64,000 bases of DNA, from positions 80,752,442-80,816,441 of the forward strand of contig NC_133647.1 of NCBI RefSeq assembly GCF_009905375.1, given 5' to 3'. The notes beneath the pieces are model-generated. The model saw only the letters and a list, made by a program, of their open reading frames with translations. It searched no databases and was not told the origin of the DNA. Position numbers and translations under genes: made by a program. This DNA comes from Apium graveolens. Taxonomy: Eukaryota; Streptophyta; Magnoliopsida; Apiales; Apiaceae. Positions 23,241 to 35,029 of the stretch are shown piece by piece (positions within the stretch are counted from its first letter, which is position 1; each line of letters begins with the position of its first letter).

Positions 23241-24804
23241 ACATAGGAGGTTAAGGGTTTGATTATAGGTGTCTCAGGTTTTATTTTAAGCTATTAATAT
23301 TGAGTTTTCATGTACGAATCTGTGATTTTGATGTTGGCCGGAAAAGTTTGGAGTTTTGATCGGAGAATGATTTTGTAGGATGTTTTTGGTTCATTTTGGC
23401 CGGAGATATTTATTTACTTATATGCCTTATTACTTATAGAGACGAGTCCAATAAATTCCGAAAATTAGGAAACGAGACCGAGATTATTCAGAAATGCGAA
23501 TAGTGAGTCGATTTCAATCCTAAAAATTATTTCAAGCCTAGAATGACTATGTGACTTATGTGCTATGTGAATTATGTGCTTAATCGAATCCAGATTGTTA
23601 GTAAATATTATACGAGTCAATTATAAGCGAATGGGTAGACGATAAGGGCTACGTGAAGTCGGTTTGAGATGCGATTGAGATACGAGTTGACTAAATAAGT
23701 ATCTTTCTTTGATAGAGACGAATCCAACATGGTGCACCGAGCCAGTATTAGAGAACGATGGTATACTTGTGGTAGATCGCGTGAAAGGCAAGTTTCTCCC
23801 CTATTCTAAATTCAGAATAGTGAATTACTTTCAGATTCTTATCGCAGTTACACACTGATAACTCCTGTTTACATATATTGATACATAATTTTTGATCTTT
23901 TGTTCATATTTTATTTCGATTCTTGATTTCTCCTAATTCATTGAATCCTCTATTCATATTCTAATAGTTCATATATATATATCCTGATATATTTCGATGT
24001 TTGGATACATTAAAGCATACCGATTGTTCCGGTTGCTCATATGTGGACTGGATGGTGACGATTAGGATCAGGTATAAACTTGATCCTAAGGACCGGGAAT
24101 TAACCGAATCCTTGTGTTGGGCCGTAGAGCCTGGGTAACCGAATGGATCTATACATAGAGATATGGATCTGCACTGTATCATGACTGATCAGCAGGATAT
24201 AGGTGCGAACTTGTGTACAGTCTAGTTTATTGGTACTCGCCGATAGTGGCCTTCATTTCCTCTAACAAAAATACAAAGTTACCGATGTAATCAGATTACC
24301 GGTTCATTTAGTTTTCTTATAACACTGTTTATATATTGTGGACTTGTTGAGCAAATTTTGGCTCACCCCCTTTTGTTTTTATTCACCTTGTTTGTTTTCA
24401 GTTATAAAAGAGAATGAAACCTATCCGGACTCGCGTGGTAAAGAAATGAGTCAAGTTGCGGGATCCTCTAATACCAAAAGTGTTGATCCTAATCCAGGAA
24501 GAGAGCTTTTAGTTACCTGAGCAGGTGTAGTGTAGATAAGTGTGATATGTGTTTGAATAAAATGAATTTAGTTTAAAACTTGTTTAGACAATGGTTTATA
24601 ATAAAGAGAGTTCCGTGATATTTTAAATTAGGTTTGTAATAAATGTAGTGTGTTGTTCTTGTTCTCATACCTCAACCTAAAAAGATCCTGGTTAGTATTA
24701 AAGTGGTTAGATATGCATCTGCTTAACTGTTATTCATGTTTGTATTATGTTGGGAATTAGTAAGTAACCCCCAGATCTATACCCCGAGTTTGGAGGGCGT
24801 TATA
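23241..24804 (+). repeat. G2 5' LTR, right part
   Basis: The end is recognisable: CCCCCAGATCTATACCCCGA, then GGAGGGCGTTATA, followed by a weak primer site and the leader ORF. This is the gypsy LTR ending style seen in G1 and G4 (CCCCGACCCCGG then GTGTTACA), with mutations. The left part is missing or hidden by C1. Confidence 0.6.
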
Positions 24805-24820
24805 GGTTTAGCATTAGAGA
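24805..24820 (+). promoter_or_regulatory. G2 primer-binding site, degenerate
   Basis: GGTTTAGCATTAGAG follows the LTR end. It differs from the TGGTATCAGAG core at a few bases, as expected in an old copy. Position is the main support. Confidence 0.5.
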
Positions 24821-24984
24821 TGTAGGTTTTGGTACCTGAAACAAGAACATTAGGATTAAGATAAGATAGAAAGATTGCATAAGATAGGAATAGGAGTGTT
24901 AGGATTTATATAGATTTAGATTAGTAATTTATAAGTTCTAGGAATGCTGAGTGACCCCTTTTTCTTACTTTGTTATATTAGCAT

Positions 24985-25713
24985 ATGGCATCATCATCAT
25001 CTTCTGAGAGGACCATCACAGGACCGGTAGCCCCGGTGATACCACCAGTACCAGTTGAAGTTCCAGCACCGATATCTCCACTAGAGATACCACAGGAGCC
25101 AGCACCACCAACCCCAGAGCAGCTTCCATATCTTGACATGTTTGATCCTATGGAGTTTTTTGAGCCATTGATACCACATCCATTACCTTTAGAATATCAG
25201 TTCATACCTGAAGTTGAGGTAGAGTTTCCACCGGCTGTAGTTCTACCTCCTTTACATGTATATGCTCCAGCACCAGAGATATTTCAGATGGCCCCGGTCG
25301 AGGGGATGTGAGAGCATGATATAGGGTTACAGTTAGGATTACCTCAGCAGTGTGTTGCTGGGATACCTAGGGTTCAGTCGCATGAGTCAATTGGACAGGT
25401 TAGAGAGCCGCACATGTTACCTTATCATGAGTATATTATTTTGAGAGAGGATGTACAGTATTGGAGATCTCAGTGCAGAGAGATTATGGGATTATTTGAC
25501 CACAGAGATAGAGGACCGTTAGCAGCACTCCAGCCAAATTATCTGATGAGACAGAGGTCACAGCAGACAATTTACAGTGCTTCGCTTAAGTTGGATGCAT
25601 TGATGCATAATGGGACACATACTTATGCAGAGTTCCATAGAGCCACCCGTCTTGCGCAGTCAGTTATTTAGACTCTTCGCCAGGAGTTGGGACGTATTCC
25701 GCCAGGGTTTTGA
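24985..25713 (+). pseudogene. G2 leader ORF, interrupted by stops
   Basis: From the ATG at 24985 the frame encodes a serine start, then a proline-rich stretch (PVAPVIPPVPVEVPAPIS) and an acidic part. A TGA at 25309-25311 interrupts it, and the same frame continues with YHEYIILREDVQYWRSQ and further charged sequence to a TAG near 25669 and a final TGA at 25711. Without those stops it would be about 240 codons. It occupies the place of the leader ORFs of G1 and G3. Function is unknown. Confidence 0.5.
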
Positions 25714-26187
25714 CGTATGACAGTTGGACAGGGATGTTGTAGCATATGTGATATATTTAGATAGCGACAACTATAGTATAGTGAGACTAGATATGTATGT
25801 GTGTACCCAGTTTTGATGTGTATCGGCAGCGGTTATGATAGACTTGATGTTAGACTTTTGTATCAAGCATTGACACCTGATGCTGGTGTCAATTATATAA
25901 AATAAACCTTTTTCAATCTTTTTCTTTTATTTATTCAAATTTTCAGTCTCTACAGCATTTACATTTACTTTACCGCTTTATAGTTTTTCCATATATTAAA
26001 TTCTGTTTTATTCAAAACAATGTTGTTCAGCTTATTTATTTAGAATTTTAAAATTGTTTCAAATGCTTTGTTTAAATCTTAAACTGTTTAAATTTCATGT
26101 TTTAATACAAGTCAATTTGTTTCTTTATCCACTATCAACTGTTAAATAAAATTATTAAAAAGAACTGTTTGTTTTATTATCAGAAAA

Positions 26188-27414
26188 ATGGCACCAAAAA
26201 GAAAGACTGGAACTGAAACCTCCAACAGCAACTCGGAGGAATAGAATAATAACCCCATGAACTAAATGTTCCATCTGATGCAACAACAGATGGTAATGAT
26301 GCAACAACAAACACAGCAGCAACAACAACAACAGTTTCAGCAACAGATGTTACAACAGCCACCTCGTCCTAAACCTCACATACCACCAGTTGTGCCTGTT
26401 GTTACTTTTAAGCAGTTTCAGTAAGTTAAGCCTCCAGAATTTGAGGGCGCAGCAGATTCTACTAAGGCTAGGGCTTGGTTGAAAGAAATAGAGAAAACGT
26501 TTGCGCTTATGAAAGTTGAAGAGGATCAGAAGACTGATTTTGCTAGCTATTTCTTGAAGGGAGAGGCTAATTATTGGTGGGAATCCAAGAAAGCCTTAGA
26601 AAGCGAAGGTATTGTGACTTGGGATAGGTTTACTGAATTGTTTGTAGAGAAATATTTTCCTTGCTATATGAAGAACCAGATGGAAATCAAGTACTTGGAA
26701 TTGAAGCAAGGGAATATGTCAGTGACTGAATATGAAACCAACTTTACAGAATTGGCTACGTTCGTTCCGGAACAGGTTGATACTAATGAGAAACGGGCTA
26801 AGAGATTCCAACAGGGATTACAACCATGGATTTATAGTAGAGTGGCAGTATTTGAATTGATGACCTATACATCCGTGGTTCAGAAAGCCATGATCATTGA
26901 AGGGGAAAGTGTGATGTCCCAAAAGGAAAAGGGACAAGGGAATTTTCAGAACCGTTCTAACAAGAAGCCGGGATTTCAAGGTCGGACAAATATTAATTTC
27001 AAAAGGATAGGTCAAGGCAATCAGAGAGCAGGTAATTATTTTCAAGCTCCAAACCAGCATGGAATGGTCAGACCACCATTGCCATACTGCAAGACATGTG
27101 GTCAGAAACAAAGGGGCGTCTACAACAAAGCAAATGTGACATGCTTCAAGTGTAAGCAGAAAGGACACTATTCTAATGAATGTCTAGCAGGGAGAATAGA
27201 AGTTACTTGTTTTCAGTGCGGGAAGAAAGAGCATGTTGCCAGGGATTGTAGAGGACCAGCGATGGCGGACAGTGTTTCGAGAGTATTGGCATTACCTTCA
27301 CCACCACAAGAGAGTCAGCCTAGAGCAAGGACTCTTAATATGACTATGAAGGAAGCTGTGCAAAGTCCAAGTGTGATTGCAGGTACGCTTTCTGTGAACT
27401 CGGTTATTGATTGA
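26188..27414 (+). pseudogene. G2 gag
   Basis: The ATG at 26188 begins MAPKRKTGTET. Stops interrupt the Gln-rich N-terminal part (26243 and beyond, and just before VKPPEFEG), then an open frame from 26479 to 27414 gives the gag domain (ARAWLKEIEKTF, LKGEANYWWE, YLELKQGNMSVTEYE, KRFQQGLQPWI) and two zinc knuckles, CFKCKQKGHYSNEC and CFQCGKKEHVARDC. The last aspartate/histidine spacing is normal, although the usual glycine before the histidine of the second knuckle is a glutamate. Translation leaves frame at 27410 directly at the protease. Confidence 0.88.
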
Positions 27415-29302
27415 TTCTGGAGCCACAAGATCCTTTATTTCTGAAAAATTCATTGATAATATATGTTGTGAAATTCAACGGTTGGGCGAGACGTTAATTA
27501 TAAAATTAGCGAATAACGACCAAGTTCCTGTAAATTGAGTATGTCCCGTGTGCGATATCAAAATAGCAGGACATCATTTTTCCATGGACTTGATACCTTT
27601 CAAGTTAGAAGAGTTTGATGTTATTATAGGGATAGATTGGTTAGCCTGTAATAATGCTCAGATTGATTGTGCGAATAAGAAAGTGAAATTACGAAGTGTG
27701 GAGAATGACACAGTAATATTTAGAGGTGAGAAATAACGGAAAAAGTTCCTGACAATGGTGCAGACTAAATGATTGTTATGACAAGGATGTAAAGTTTATT
27801 TAGCTTATGTGTTGGATACTGGAAAGGAAAGTCCGAGGATAAAAGATATTCTCGTTGTGTGTGAATTTCCTGATGTCTTTCCAGATGAACTTCCAGGATT
27901 ACCGTCGGATTGAGAAATTGAATTTACTATTGATTTAGCGTTAGGTACAGAACCAGTTTCGAAAGCTCTGTATCGAATGACACCGGTTGAAATAAAAGAA
28001 TTGGCAACACAATTGCAAGATCTTATGGATAAAGGAATTATAAGACCCAGTGTATCCCCATGGGGTGCACCGGTATTGTTTATTAAGAAGAAAGACGGCA
28101 GCATGCGATTATGTATCGATTATCGTGAATTGAATAAGTTTACTATCAAGAACAAATATCCTCTACCACGGATCGATGATTTATTTGATCAGCTAAAAAG
28201 AGCCGCATGGTTTTCCAAGATAGATTTGAGGTCAGGGTACCATCAACTGAAAATCAAGGCCGAAGACATACCCAAGACTGCTTTTCGTACCAGATATGGA
28301 CATTTTGAATTTCTCGTAATGGCATTCGGTTTGACTAATGCACCAGCAGCATTCATGGATTTGATGAACAGGGTATTCAATAAGAACTTGGACAAATTTG
28401 TAATTGTATTTATTGATGGCATCTTGATTTACTCGAAGACCGATGAAGAACATGTCGAGCATTTGAGTATTGCTTTGGAAATACTAAGAAAAAATAACTT
28501 TACGTAAAGTTCTCGAAATGCAAATTCTGGCTAAGAGAAGTACAATTTCTGGGCCATATTATCAGCATTAAAGGAATTAAAGTTGATCCAGTAAAGATTG
28601 AAGCTGTATTGAATTTGGAAAAGCCAAAGACACCGACCGAAGTCAGAAGTTTCTTGGGATTGGCAGGTTATTACAGAAGATTTGTTAAGGATTTTGCAAC
28701 GATAGTTATGCCATAAACCAAGTTGACTCGAAAGAATGAAAAGTTCATATGGAATGAAAAATATGAAGAAAGTTTTCAGGAATTGAAGAACCGACTGGTG
28801 ACAGCATATGTACTTGTGCTACCAGATGAGAAAGGATATTTTGTTATTTATAGTGATGCTTCTTATCGAGGATTGGGATGTGTACTGATGCAGCACGGTA
28901 ACATAATTGCATATGCTTCTAGATAACTGAAACCTCATGAACAGAAATGTCCTATGTATGATCTGGAACTAGTGGCAATCGTGTTCACACTGAAACTTTG
29001 GAGACATTATCTTTATGGCAAAAAATGTGAAATTTACACTAATTATAAGAGTCTAAAGTATATATTTATGCAGAAGGAACTCAACTTGAGACAGAGAAGA
29101 TGGCTAGAATTGATCAAGGATTATGATGTTAAAATTAGCTATCATCTAGGAAAAGCAAACATCGTAGCGGATGCGCTAAGCCGGAAAGAGAGATTAAATA
29201 TGTTAACTTCTTCATAAGGGTTGATCAGAGAATTTGAGAAATTGGAAATTAAAGTTCGTAGTCCAGGGGAATCCACTGAAATAAACTATGCAATGACATT
29301 TC
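27410..29302 (+). pseudogene. G2 pol: protease, reverse transcriptase, RNase H, cut off before integrase
   Basis: Protease is readable as LIDSGATRSFIS just after 27410. The reverse transcriptase piece 27977-28507 has [15 protein letters not shown] and [10 protein letters not shown], but its catalytic motif reads FIDG, losing the second aspartate of FIDD, so it would be inactive. RNase H follows in another frame at 28723-29217 ([39 protein letters not shown]). Stops at about 27537, 27735, 27911, 28504 and 28924 break the frame. The reading ends at 29302 in the linker leading to integrase (MTFLI) where the G3 LTR begins. Confidence 0.88.
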
Positions 29303-32300
29303 TGATATGACCGGTATTTCTAAACCCTATCTATATATAATTGTGTGTATATAATTAAAATTTAAATTGTATGGAATTATAAATGTGGATGATCTATATG
29401 ACTGAGTGCCTATAAACTAAGTGTTTAATGTATTAGCTTATATAAAAAAATTGAAAAGAAAATCTTATCATTTAGTATTTTTAAATGATAATCAAAAGTA
29501 CTTCATTTTATATGAAAAAACGATTTTAAAAATCTTTTAACAATAAACTTTCAAATTTTATATCATTAACTTTCTAAAATCATAAGCTATTTTATGATAT
29601 TTATTTTGTGATTTATGGAGGTGCATTTATATTTTAAAAAAATTGTTTTATATAAATTAGTTGATTTTTAAATTGCAAATTACTTGGTTGCCCATGCATG
29701 CAAATACCCTCCGGTTCAATTTAAAGGGCATAAGAGACAATTCATACCCCACTAACCTTCTTCTATCCACCCAAAGACTAAACTACCCTTGCATGCACTT
29801 TTGCTTGGTTATTGGAGAAGGGCACTTTAGTACATTCCAAATTCCACTATTGAATTAGCACATGATGAACCATAAAGAGAGGATTTAACCCAAAACCACA
29901 CTCCACCCAAGCTCATCATTTTCACTCTCAAATTTTCTCTCTTTCCCCTCTCTTTTTCTTTATTCGGCCGAAGCCCCTTCCCCCATTCCCTTCAATTTTT
30001 CTTCATCAAATCCTTGACATTCTAGTGTAATTCCATTACCTATTCATATAATATACACTTTATAAGAAGTTCCATGCTTAGGAGATGAAGTTTAATGCTT
30101 GCATGTCTTAATTTTATGTGATCTCCAAAGAGAAACTCTTAATTCATGTGGATTAAAGAGTTCTCTATGAGATATACTTTCTATGTGCATAAACTAAGTG
30201 TTTCCATGAATAAAACTCTTTTAGAACCTTTTCATGCTACTGATATTTAGTTGTAAAGTCATATTCTACTTTGCATGTTAGAGATAGGGCATTATTTTCA
30301 AGTATAATCATGTTACATATGCTCTTCTTTTCGAATACGTACATGCATTCTTAGTCTGTGTTAAATTCGACCTTATATGTGCTTAAAACGAATTGGTTCC
30401 TTGATATTATACTTGATCTTAGTTGTTAAAAGGTAGTGTGCATGATCTTTTGAAGTATTTAAGTATTTTAAGTCGAATTTATGAGCTAATAACCCTCTTG
30501 TTTAGTCGAAATTGATTAGTGATCATCTTGAGTTGCATGTTAAGTTTTATTTTGAATGTTGGTACTATAGGGCATGGATGATCTCCATTATTGGTTGAGG
30601 CCTTAGTTTAGAGTCTTATAGTAGTAAATTTGCCTTGGTTGAGATTTAATTTGTGGTTTTAAAGTGGGAGTTAAGGTAGAAAGGCTAGGATAGAATCCTG
30701 AAAATTTTTTCAGATTTGCATGTGAGTTTTGTGTTGATTATGAATGGGCATTTCTTAGGCATTGTTTGGCCCAAGCCACGGGGAGTTAATAATTGGGGTA
30801 TAATTGAGTATAGAAGTCACAAATTAGAGAAGCCCAGTCATTTAGTGAGGTGCACACACCAAAATTTAAAATATGTCCAGCAGGGGACAGTTTTGTTGCA
30901 ACTAAGAAATGAGGAGTTTTGACCACGTCATGGGTAGGCCCTCACTAGGCCTTGGTTAGCCCTAGTTAGAGGGAGTTTCAGAGGAGTTTTTTCTGCCATA
31001 GTTCAAAGGAATTGAGTTAGAATCATGTGTCATAAGTTAGTGCAAAACATGTGACTTTTCTGTCCAGAAAACAGGGGAACATTGGACTTTAAGCTTAGGC
31101 CCAGGTAGGCCCAAGCTAGGCCCTTGAGCCACACCAAGTTTGTATGGTAAGAAGAGTCTATTGTAGAAGTTTGAGAGGTAAACTTGAAGTGTAAGGTTGT
31201 CAATTGTACTCATAAACCCATTGGTGTCACCCTGAAATCACTATAATGAGCAAAATCACTTAACCTTTAGTTTTAGGGCACTTATGAGTGAGGCCTAGGT
31301 TGACCACCATAGTTGTAAGATAGTATGAGTTCAGTAGAGTGTAAGGCCTAATTCAGGGTCCATAACAACTTGATGGTTTAGAAAAGGCACTCCGAGTTAT
31401 GAGGACGATATTAAGAGTTCTGGCTAGTTTAGCATAACTAAGTGACTTGAGTAAGTGGAGTGAGATCATACAAGCCTAGTGATGCAATATAGTGTGTATA
31501 GATATATTATTATGTACATAAATGTGCTATGTGAACATGAGTGACTATGTGAACTATTATGCTTACAAGGTAATTATAAGCGTTTATATGTATATAGGCC
31601 TAAGTGCCAATGTGCGTAATTTCAGTTTATAATTAGGTTGAGTTAGTGAGTATATATTATAATGAGGATATTATTATTTTGTGTAGGCTCTCGAGACGAG
31701 GGTAAACTTGCCATTAAAGTCGAGTGAAGCTCCGGTTGCTCCCACCTGCCAGTCAAGTCAAGCCTTTCTCAAGGCAAGTGTTTCAACCTACCTTTTTGTT
31801 TATACTGCAAGATAGTGTTAGCCCAGCTTTTATATATGATGCAATTATTCTAATTCACCTTGATATATATTATCCAAATGGTTTCAAATCTATCTTTCGT
31901 ATTATATGCAAATGCCATTAACCCTCAAGTATCTATTGCAAGTAGTTTAACTTTGCTTGGAGATTTATATGCAAGTAATTCAAAAGTCATACCATGCTAA
32001 TATACCAAGTAATTGTGATGTGGAACCCTATGCAAGTTATACTCAGTAGCCTTATCTTGATACCTTAAAGTCAGCTAACCCTTAAAAGTCGTTCATGATT
32101 GCTTGATAACCCTATTCTTACTCCTAAAACATGATACCCTGTGATACTTTGAACTGATGCTCACCTTCTTTATATTTCAATACCTATGTCTTATCTGGAA
32201 CCATTACCTTGAACCTAGTTTGACTTAGTTCCTTCATACTATCTGATAACCCTGCTAAATCTCATTGTCAAATTCCTTGTGAATAGAAACCTTGCAATTC

Positions 32301-33085
32301 CCTTGATAAAGTATAGTCTAGTTGATCATGGCCTTGAAATTTAGTGGACCTATTCCCTGTGCTTCAAAGTTGATCTAGAACCCTTGATAAAGATGCTCAC
32401 TATTTAAGAAATTAACCGTTACTTGGCATCAGTTTTTAAAATTAAAATTTAAAATTTGGATTTCCAGTCCCAAAGGGGGACAAATATTTTCTTTAGATAG
32501 TGGATCTGGACTGAGACGCAAGTCCATTCCGCTCTTAATTTGTAGGCTTGAAAGTTGCCTAGGGATCCCATTAATGTTCTAGAACCCAGCGAGGTTCGGG
32601 ATTACTTCGCGGCTAATCACCGGCTGTAATCCGTAGCGTTATAAAATGGTTTTGATAAGGAAATGGTTTTGAATGGTTTTTTTACAATAAAAGAAGCCAT
32701 CACCCTAAAAGTTTATCTCTTGATACTATATTGTTGAATCTTTCAATTCCATTGTTAATGTTTTATTCTTGTTTATGTATATTATAGTGCTTGTTGAGCA
32801 TTTGGCTCACTACTTGCTTACCCTGATATTTCAGGTAGCATATATGGTTAGATTCAAGCAGACAGCGCGTAAGACTTGTGAAGCCGATTCGTATGTTCGA
32901 GCTCAGGTAGTTAGTGATCGTTTTGTGTGAGGACTCGATATTAAAAATCAGGTTATAATAGTTAATAGTATTGGGCTATTCCAAACCCTAAACTGTAAGA
33001 TCTTGGATTCAGATGTATTTACTTCCTTTTGTTAACTAATATAATTACTCGTATATTTTCTTTTGTAAATGTTTGGGGCGTGACA
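29303..33085 (+). repeat. G3 5' LTR, 3783 bp
   Basis: It begins TGATATGACCGGTATTTC, aligned with TGTTACGATCGGTATTTC at the start of the 3' LTR (40076), and ends GTTTGGGGCGTGACA at 33085 just before the primer site. Open frames in it (30716-30922, 31724-31921) recur only as LTR sequence and are not genes. Confidence 0.88.
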
Positions 33086-33089
33086 GGTT

Positions 33090-33102
33090 TTCGCATCAGA
33101 GC
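33090..33102 (+). promoter_or_regulatory. G3 primer-binding site, mutated
   Basis: TTCGCATCAGAGCT follows the LTR end by five bases. It matches the initiator-Met tRNA complement except in the first few bases. Confidence 0.6.
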
Positions 33103-33236
33103 TACGGTTTAGAGTCCCTGGACAGCCCAAATAGGTTATATATTTATATAGGTTTATAGAATATTTTACGAGACTGTAGGTATAGGATATTCGAGTCGTT
33201 CGCTACTAATTCTCTTATATATATCTATGTATTATT

Positions 33237-33599
33237 TTGCCGCAAAGGGCGCATTCCTCGTCATCTTCTGAACCGTCTGACACAATTGCTTTCTCCGTGT
33301 ATGCTGAGTTGAGGCGTGAGTTCGACAGGCTTCAGGGCAAGTACGATCGAATGTTAGAGCGATTGAAGAACGTGCATCCGGACAGCCGAAACTATGAAGG
33401 AAAGCCTAAGGAGCAGATGACTACGAGACTTGAGACCTTGGTTCAGTACGTTAACACTAAGCTTGACGAGATGACACCGCACCGAGATCGTACCAGCCAG
33501 TATACTATCCAGATGATTGCGGACGAGCTCCAGTGCATTGTGAAGATGCTTCGTGAAGAGAAGACTACCGGACCTCGTTCTGATGGATTAGAGCCTTAG
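33237..33599 (+). CDS. G3 leader ORF, charged coiled-coil-like protein, function unknown
   Basis: A 120-codon frame between primer site and gag. The first codon is TTG in a context (followed by CCGCAAAGG) that looks like a lost ATG; no in-frame ATG lies just upstream. The product starts with a serine run and continues with a mostly helical, strongly charged sequence (LRREFDRLQGKYDRMLERLK). It is uninterrupted although gag-pol of the same copy has many stops, which hints at chance or constraint. It corresponds in position to the leader ORFs of G1 and G2. No domain recognised. Confidence 0.45.
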   Translation: MPQRAHSSSSSEPSDTIAFSVYAELRREFDRLQGKYDRMLERLKNVHPDSRNYEGKPKEQMTTRLETLVQYVNTKLDEMTPHRDRTSQYTIQMIADELQCIVKMLREEKTTGPRSDGLEP

Positions 33600-33904
33600 T
33601 TCTTTCCATTATCTACTTTTCATGTCATTGTATTATTGGACTTTGTAGAATTCCCTGTTGTTTCTTTTAATTAAGCATGTTATCCCTAGTTTCAGACTCT
33701 ATTCCAATCTTGATGCACCTTGACCCTAATTTCGATAATTATGCACTATCGTTCTATTTGCTTTCAATTGTTCTTATGCTTTTATATGCATCACCCTTAT
33801 TGTTTAATTTGAAACCCGATTGAATATAATGACTTGTGACACCTTAACCTTGAAATTTTCTGTATTGTTCATACCTATTTTGATATAACTTCTATTTCAG
33901 GATC

Positions 33905-35020
33905 ATGCCACCTAAAAAGAAGAACCCGACAACAAGTTCTACCACAGATCATAATATTCTTCGACTTCTGGAAATCTTACAACAGCAAACAAACGCTATA
34001 GCTCAACAACAACTAACTTTTCAACAATAATTCAGAAACCAAGATAACCGTGAACTACACCAACCACCTGATCCACCAGTACCACCTCAACAAATTATTA
34101 CTTTCAAAGCTTTTCAGAATGTGAATCCACCTGTATTTTATGATACCACTAATCCGGTAATAGCTAATACATGGATTAGGGAAATGGAAAGAGCTTTTGA
34201 ATTGGTTCAGTTAGGAGAAGATCAGAATATGCCATATGCTGCTTATTTTCTAAAAGGGGAAGTCATCTATTGGTGGGATTTAGTGAAAACTATGGAGACA
34301 AATCAGCCGGTTTCTTGGGAAAGGTTTAAGAGGTTATTCCAGGAAAAGTATTACCCTAAGTACATGCAGAATCAGATGGAGCTTAAATTTCTTGAATTGA
34401 AGCTATGAAGTATGTCTGTATTGGAGTACGAGAAGAAGTTTACGGAGCTTTCAAGGTTTGTGATGAAGTATACCAACACTGAGGAAGAGAAAGCAAAGAG
34501 ATTCCAACAAGGATTAGAGCCTTGAATCAGAGATAGAGTGGCTATGTTTGAGCTTGATACTTATGCTAGAGTAGTACAGAAAGCTGCTCTGATTGAGAGT
34601 AATGGGATACAGTCAAGGAAAGAAAAGGATAACAAGAAGAGAAAGGTTTCATTTTATGGAGAGAAGTCTGAAGCCGGAAGCTCACAAGACAGGAGTGTGA
34701 AAAGGATTGGATTCCACAAAGGCAGAAATTTTCAGAAGAAGGGAAATTTGAACAAGAGACAAGATTCTAAGGGGGACAACCAGTCAAGCCAAGGACAAGT
34801 TGGAGAAAATAGATTTCAGAGACCAGAGTGCAAGTATTGTGGAAAAAGACATCCATGAGTCTGTAATAAGTTGAACATGACATGCATAATCAGAAGGGAC
34901 ACTTGGCTAATGAGCGTAAGATACCAAAGTCAGGAGTTACATGCTATAAGTGTGGAAAGACTAGATATATAGCTAGGGAATGCTAGTCAACCGGACCAGT
35001 CAAGGCTTTGATGAACGTGG
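33905..35020 (+). pseudogene. G3 gag
   Basis: The ATG at 33905 begins MPPKKKNPTT. Stops at about 34028, 34406, 34523 and 34856 break one frame that otherwise reads through the gag domain (TWIREMERAFELV, QNQMELKFLELKL, KKFTELSRFV, KRFQQGLEP) to the zinc knuckles (CKYCGKRH, then CYKCGKTRYIAREC). The stops sit where G1 and G2 have Gln, Arg or Trp codons. Gag of this element is about 360 codons long without them, usual for the clade. Confidence 0.87.
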
Positions 35021-35029
35021 CAAGTACTA

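Larger units (their letters stand above)
23241..29302 (+). mobile_element. G2: decayed Ty3/gypsy chromovirus, 3' half displaced by G3
   Basis: The plus strand shows the end of a 5' LTR, a degenerate primer site, a leader ORF, gag, protease, reverse transcriptase and RNase H. The reading stops in the linker before integrase at 29302, where the LTR of G3 begins. The remaining integrase and 3' LTR of G2 should lie to the right of G3 and G4, outside the window. Many premature stops and frame changes mark it as the oldest layer of the right-hand nest. Confidence 0.85.

Noticed and set aside
24338..24520. 60-codon ORF in the G2 LTR
   Set aside because: Lies in LTR sequence before the primer site, without domain or support.
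26270..26350. CAA/CAG repeat as an independent microsatellite gene feature
   Set aside because: It is the Gln-rich N-terminal part of G2 gag; similar Gln runs exist in G3 and C2 gag.
30716..30922. ORF in the G3 LTR, similar to 41474-41695
   Set aside because: Shared because both are LTR copies; frames differ at their starts and no domain is seen.
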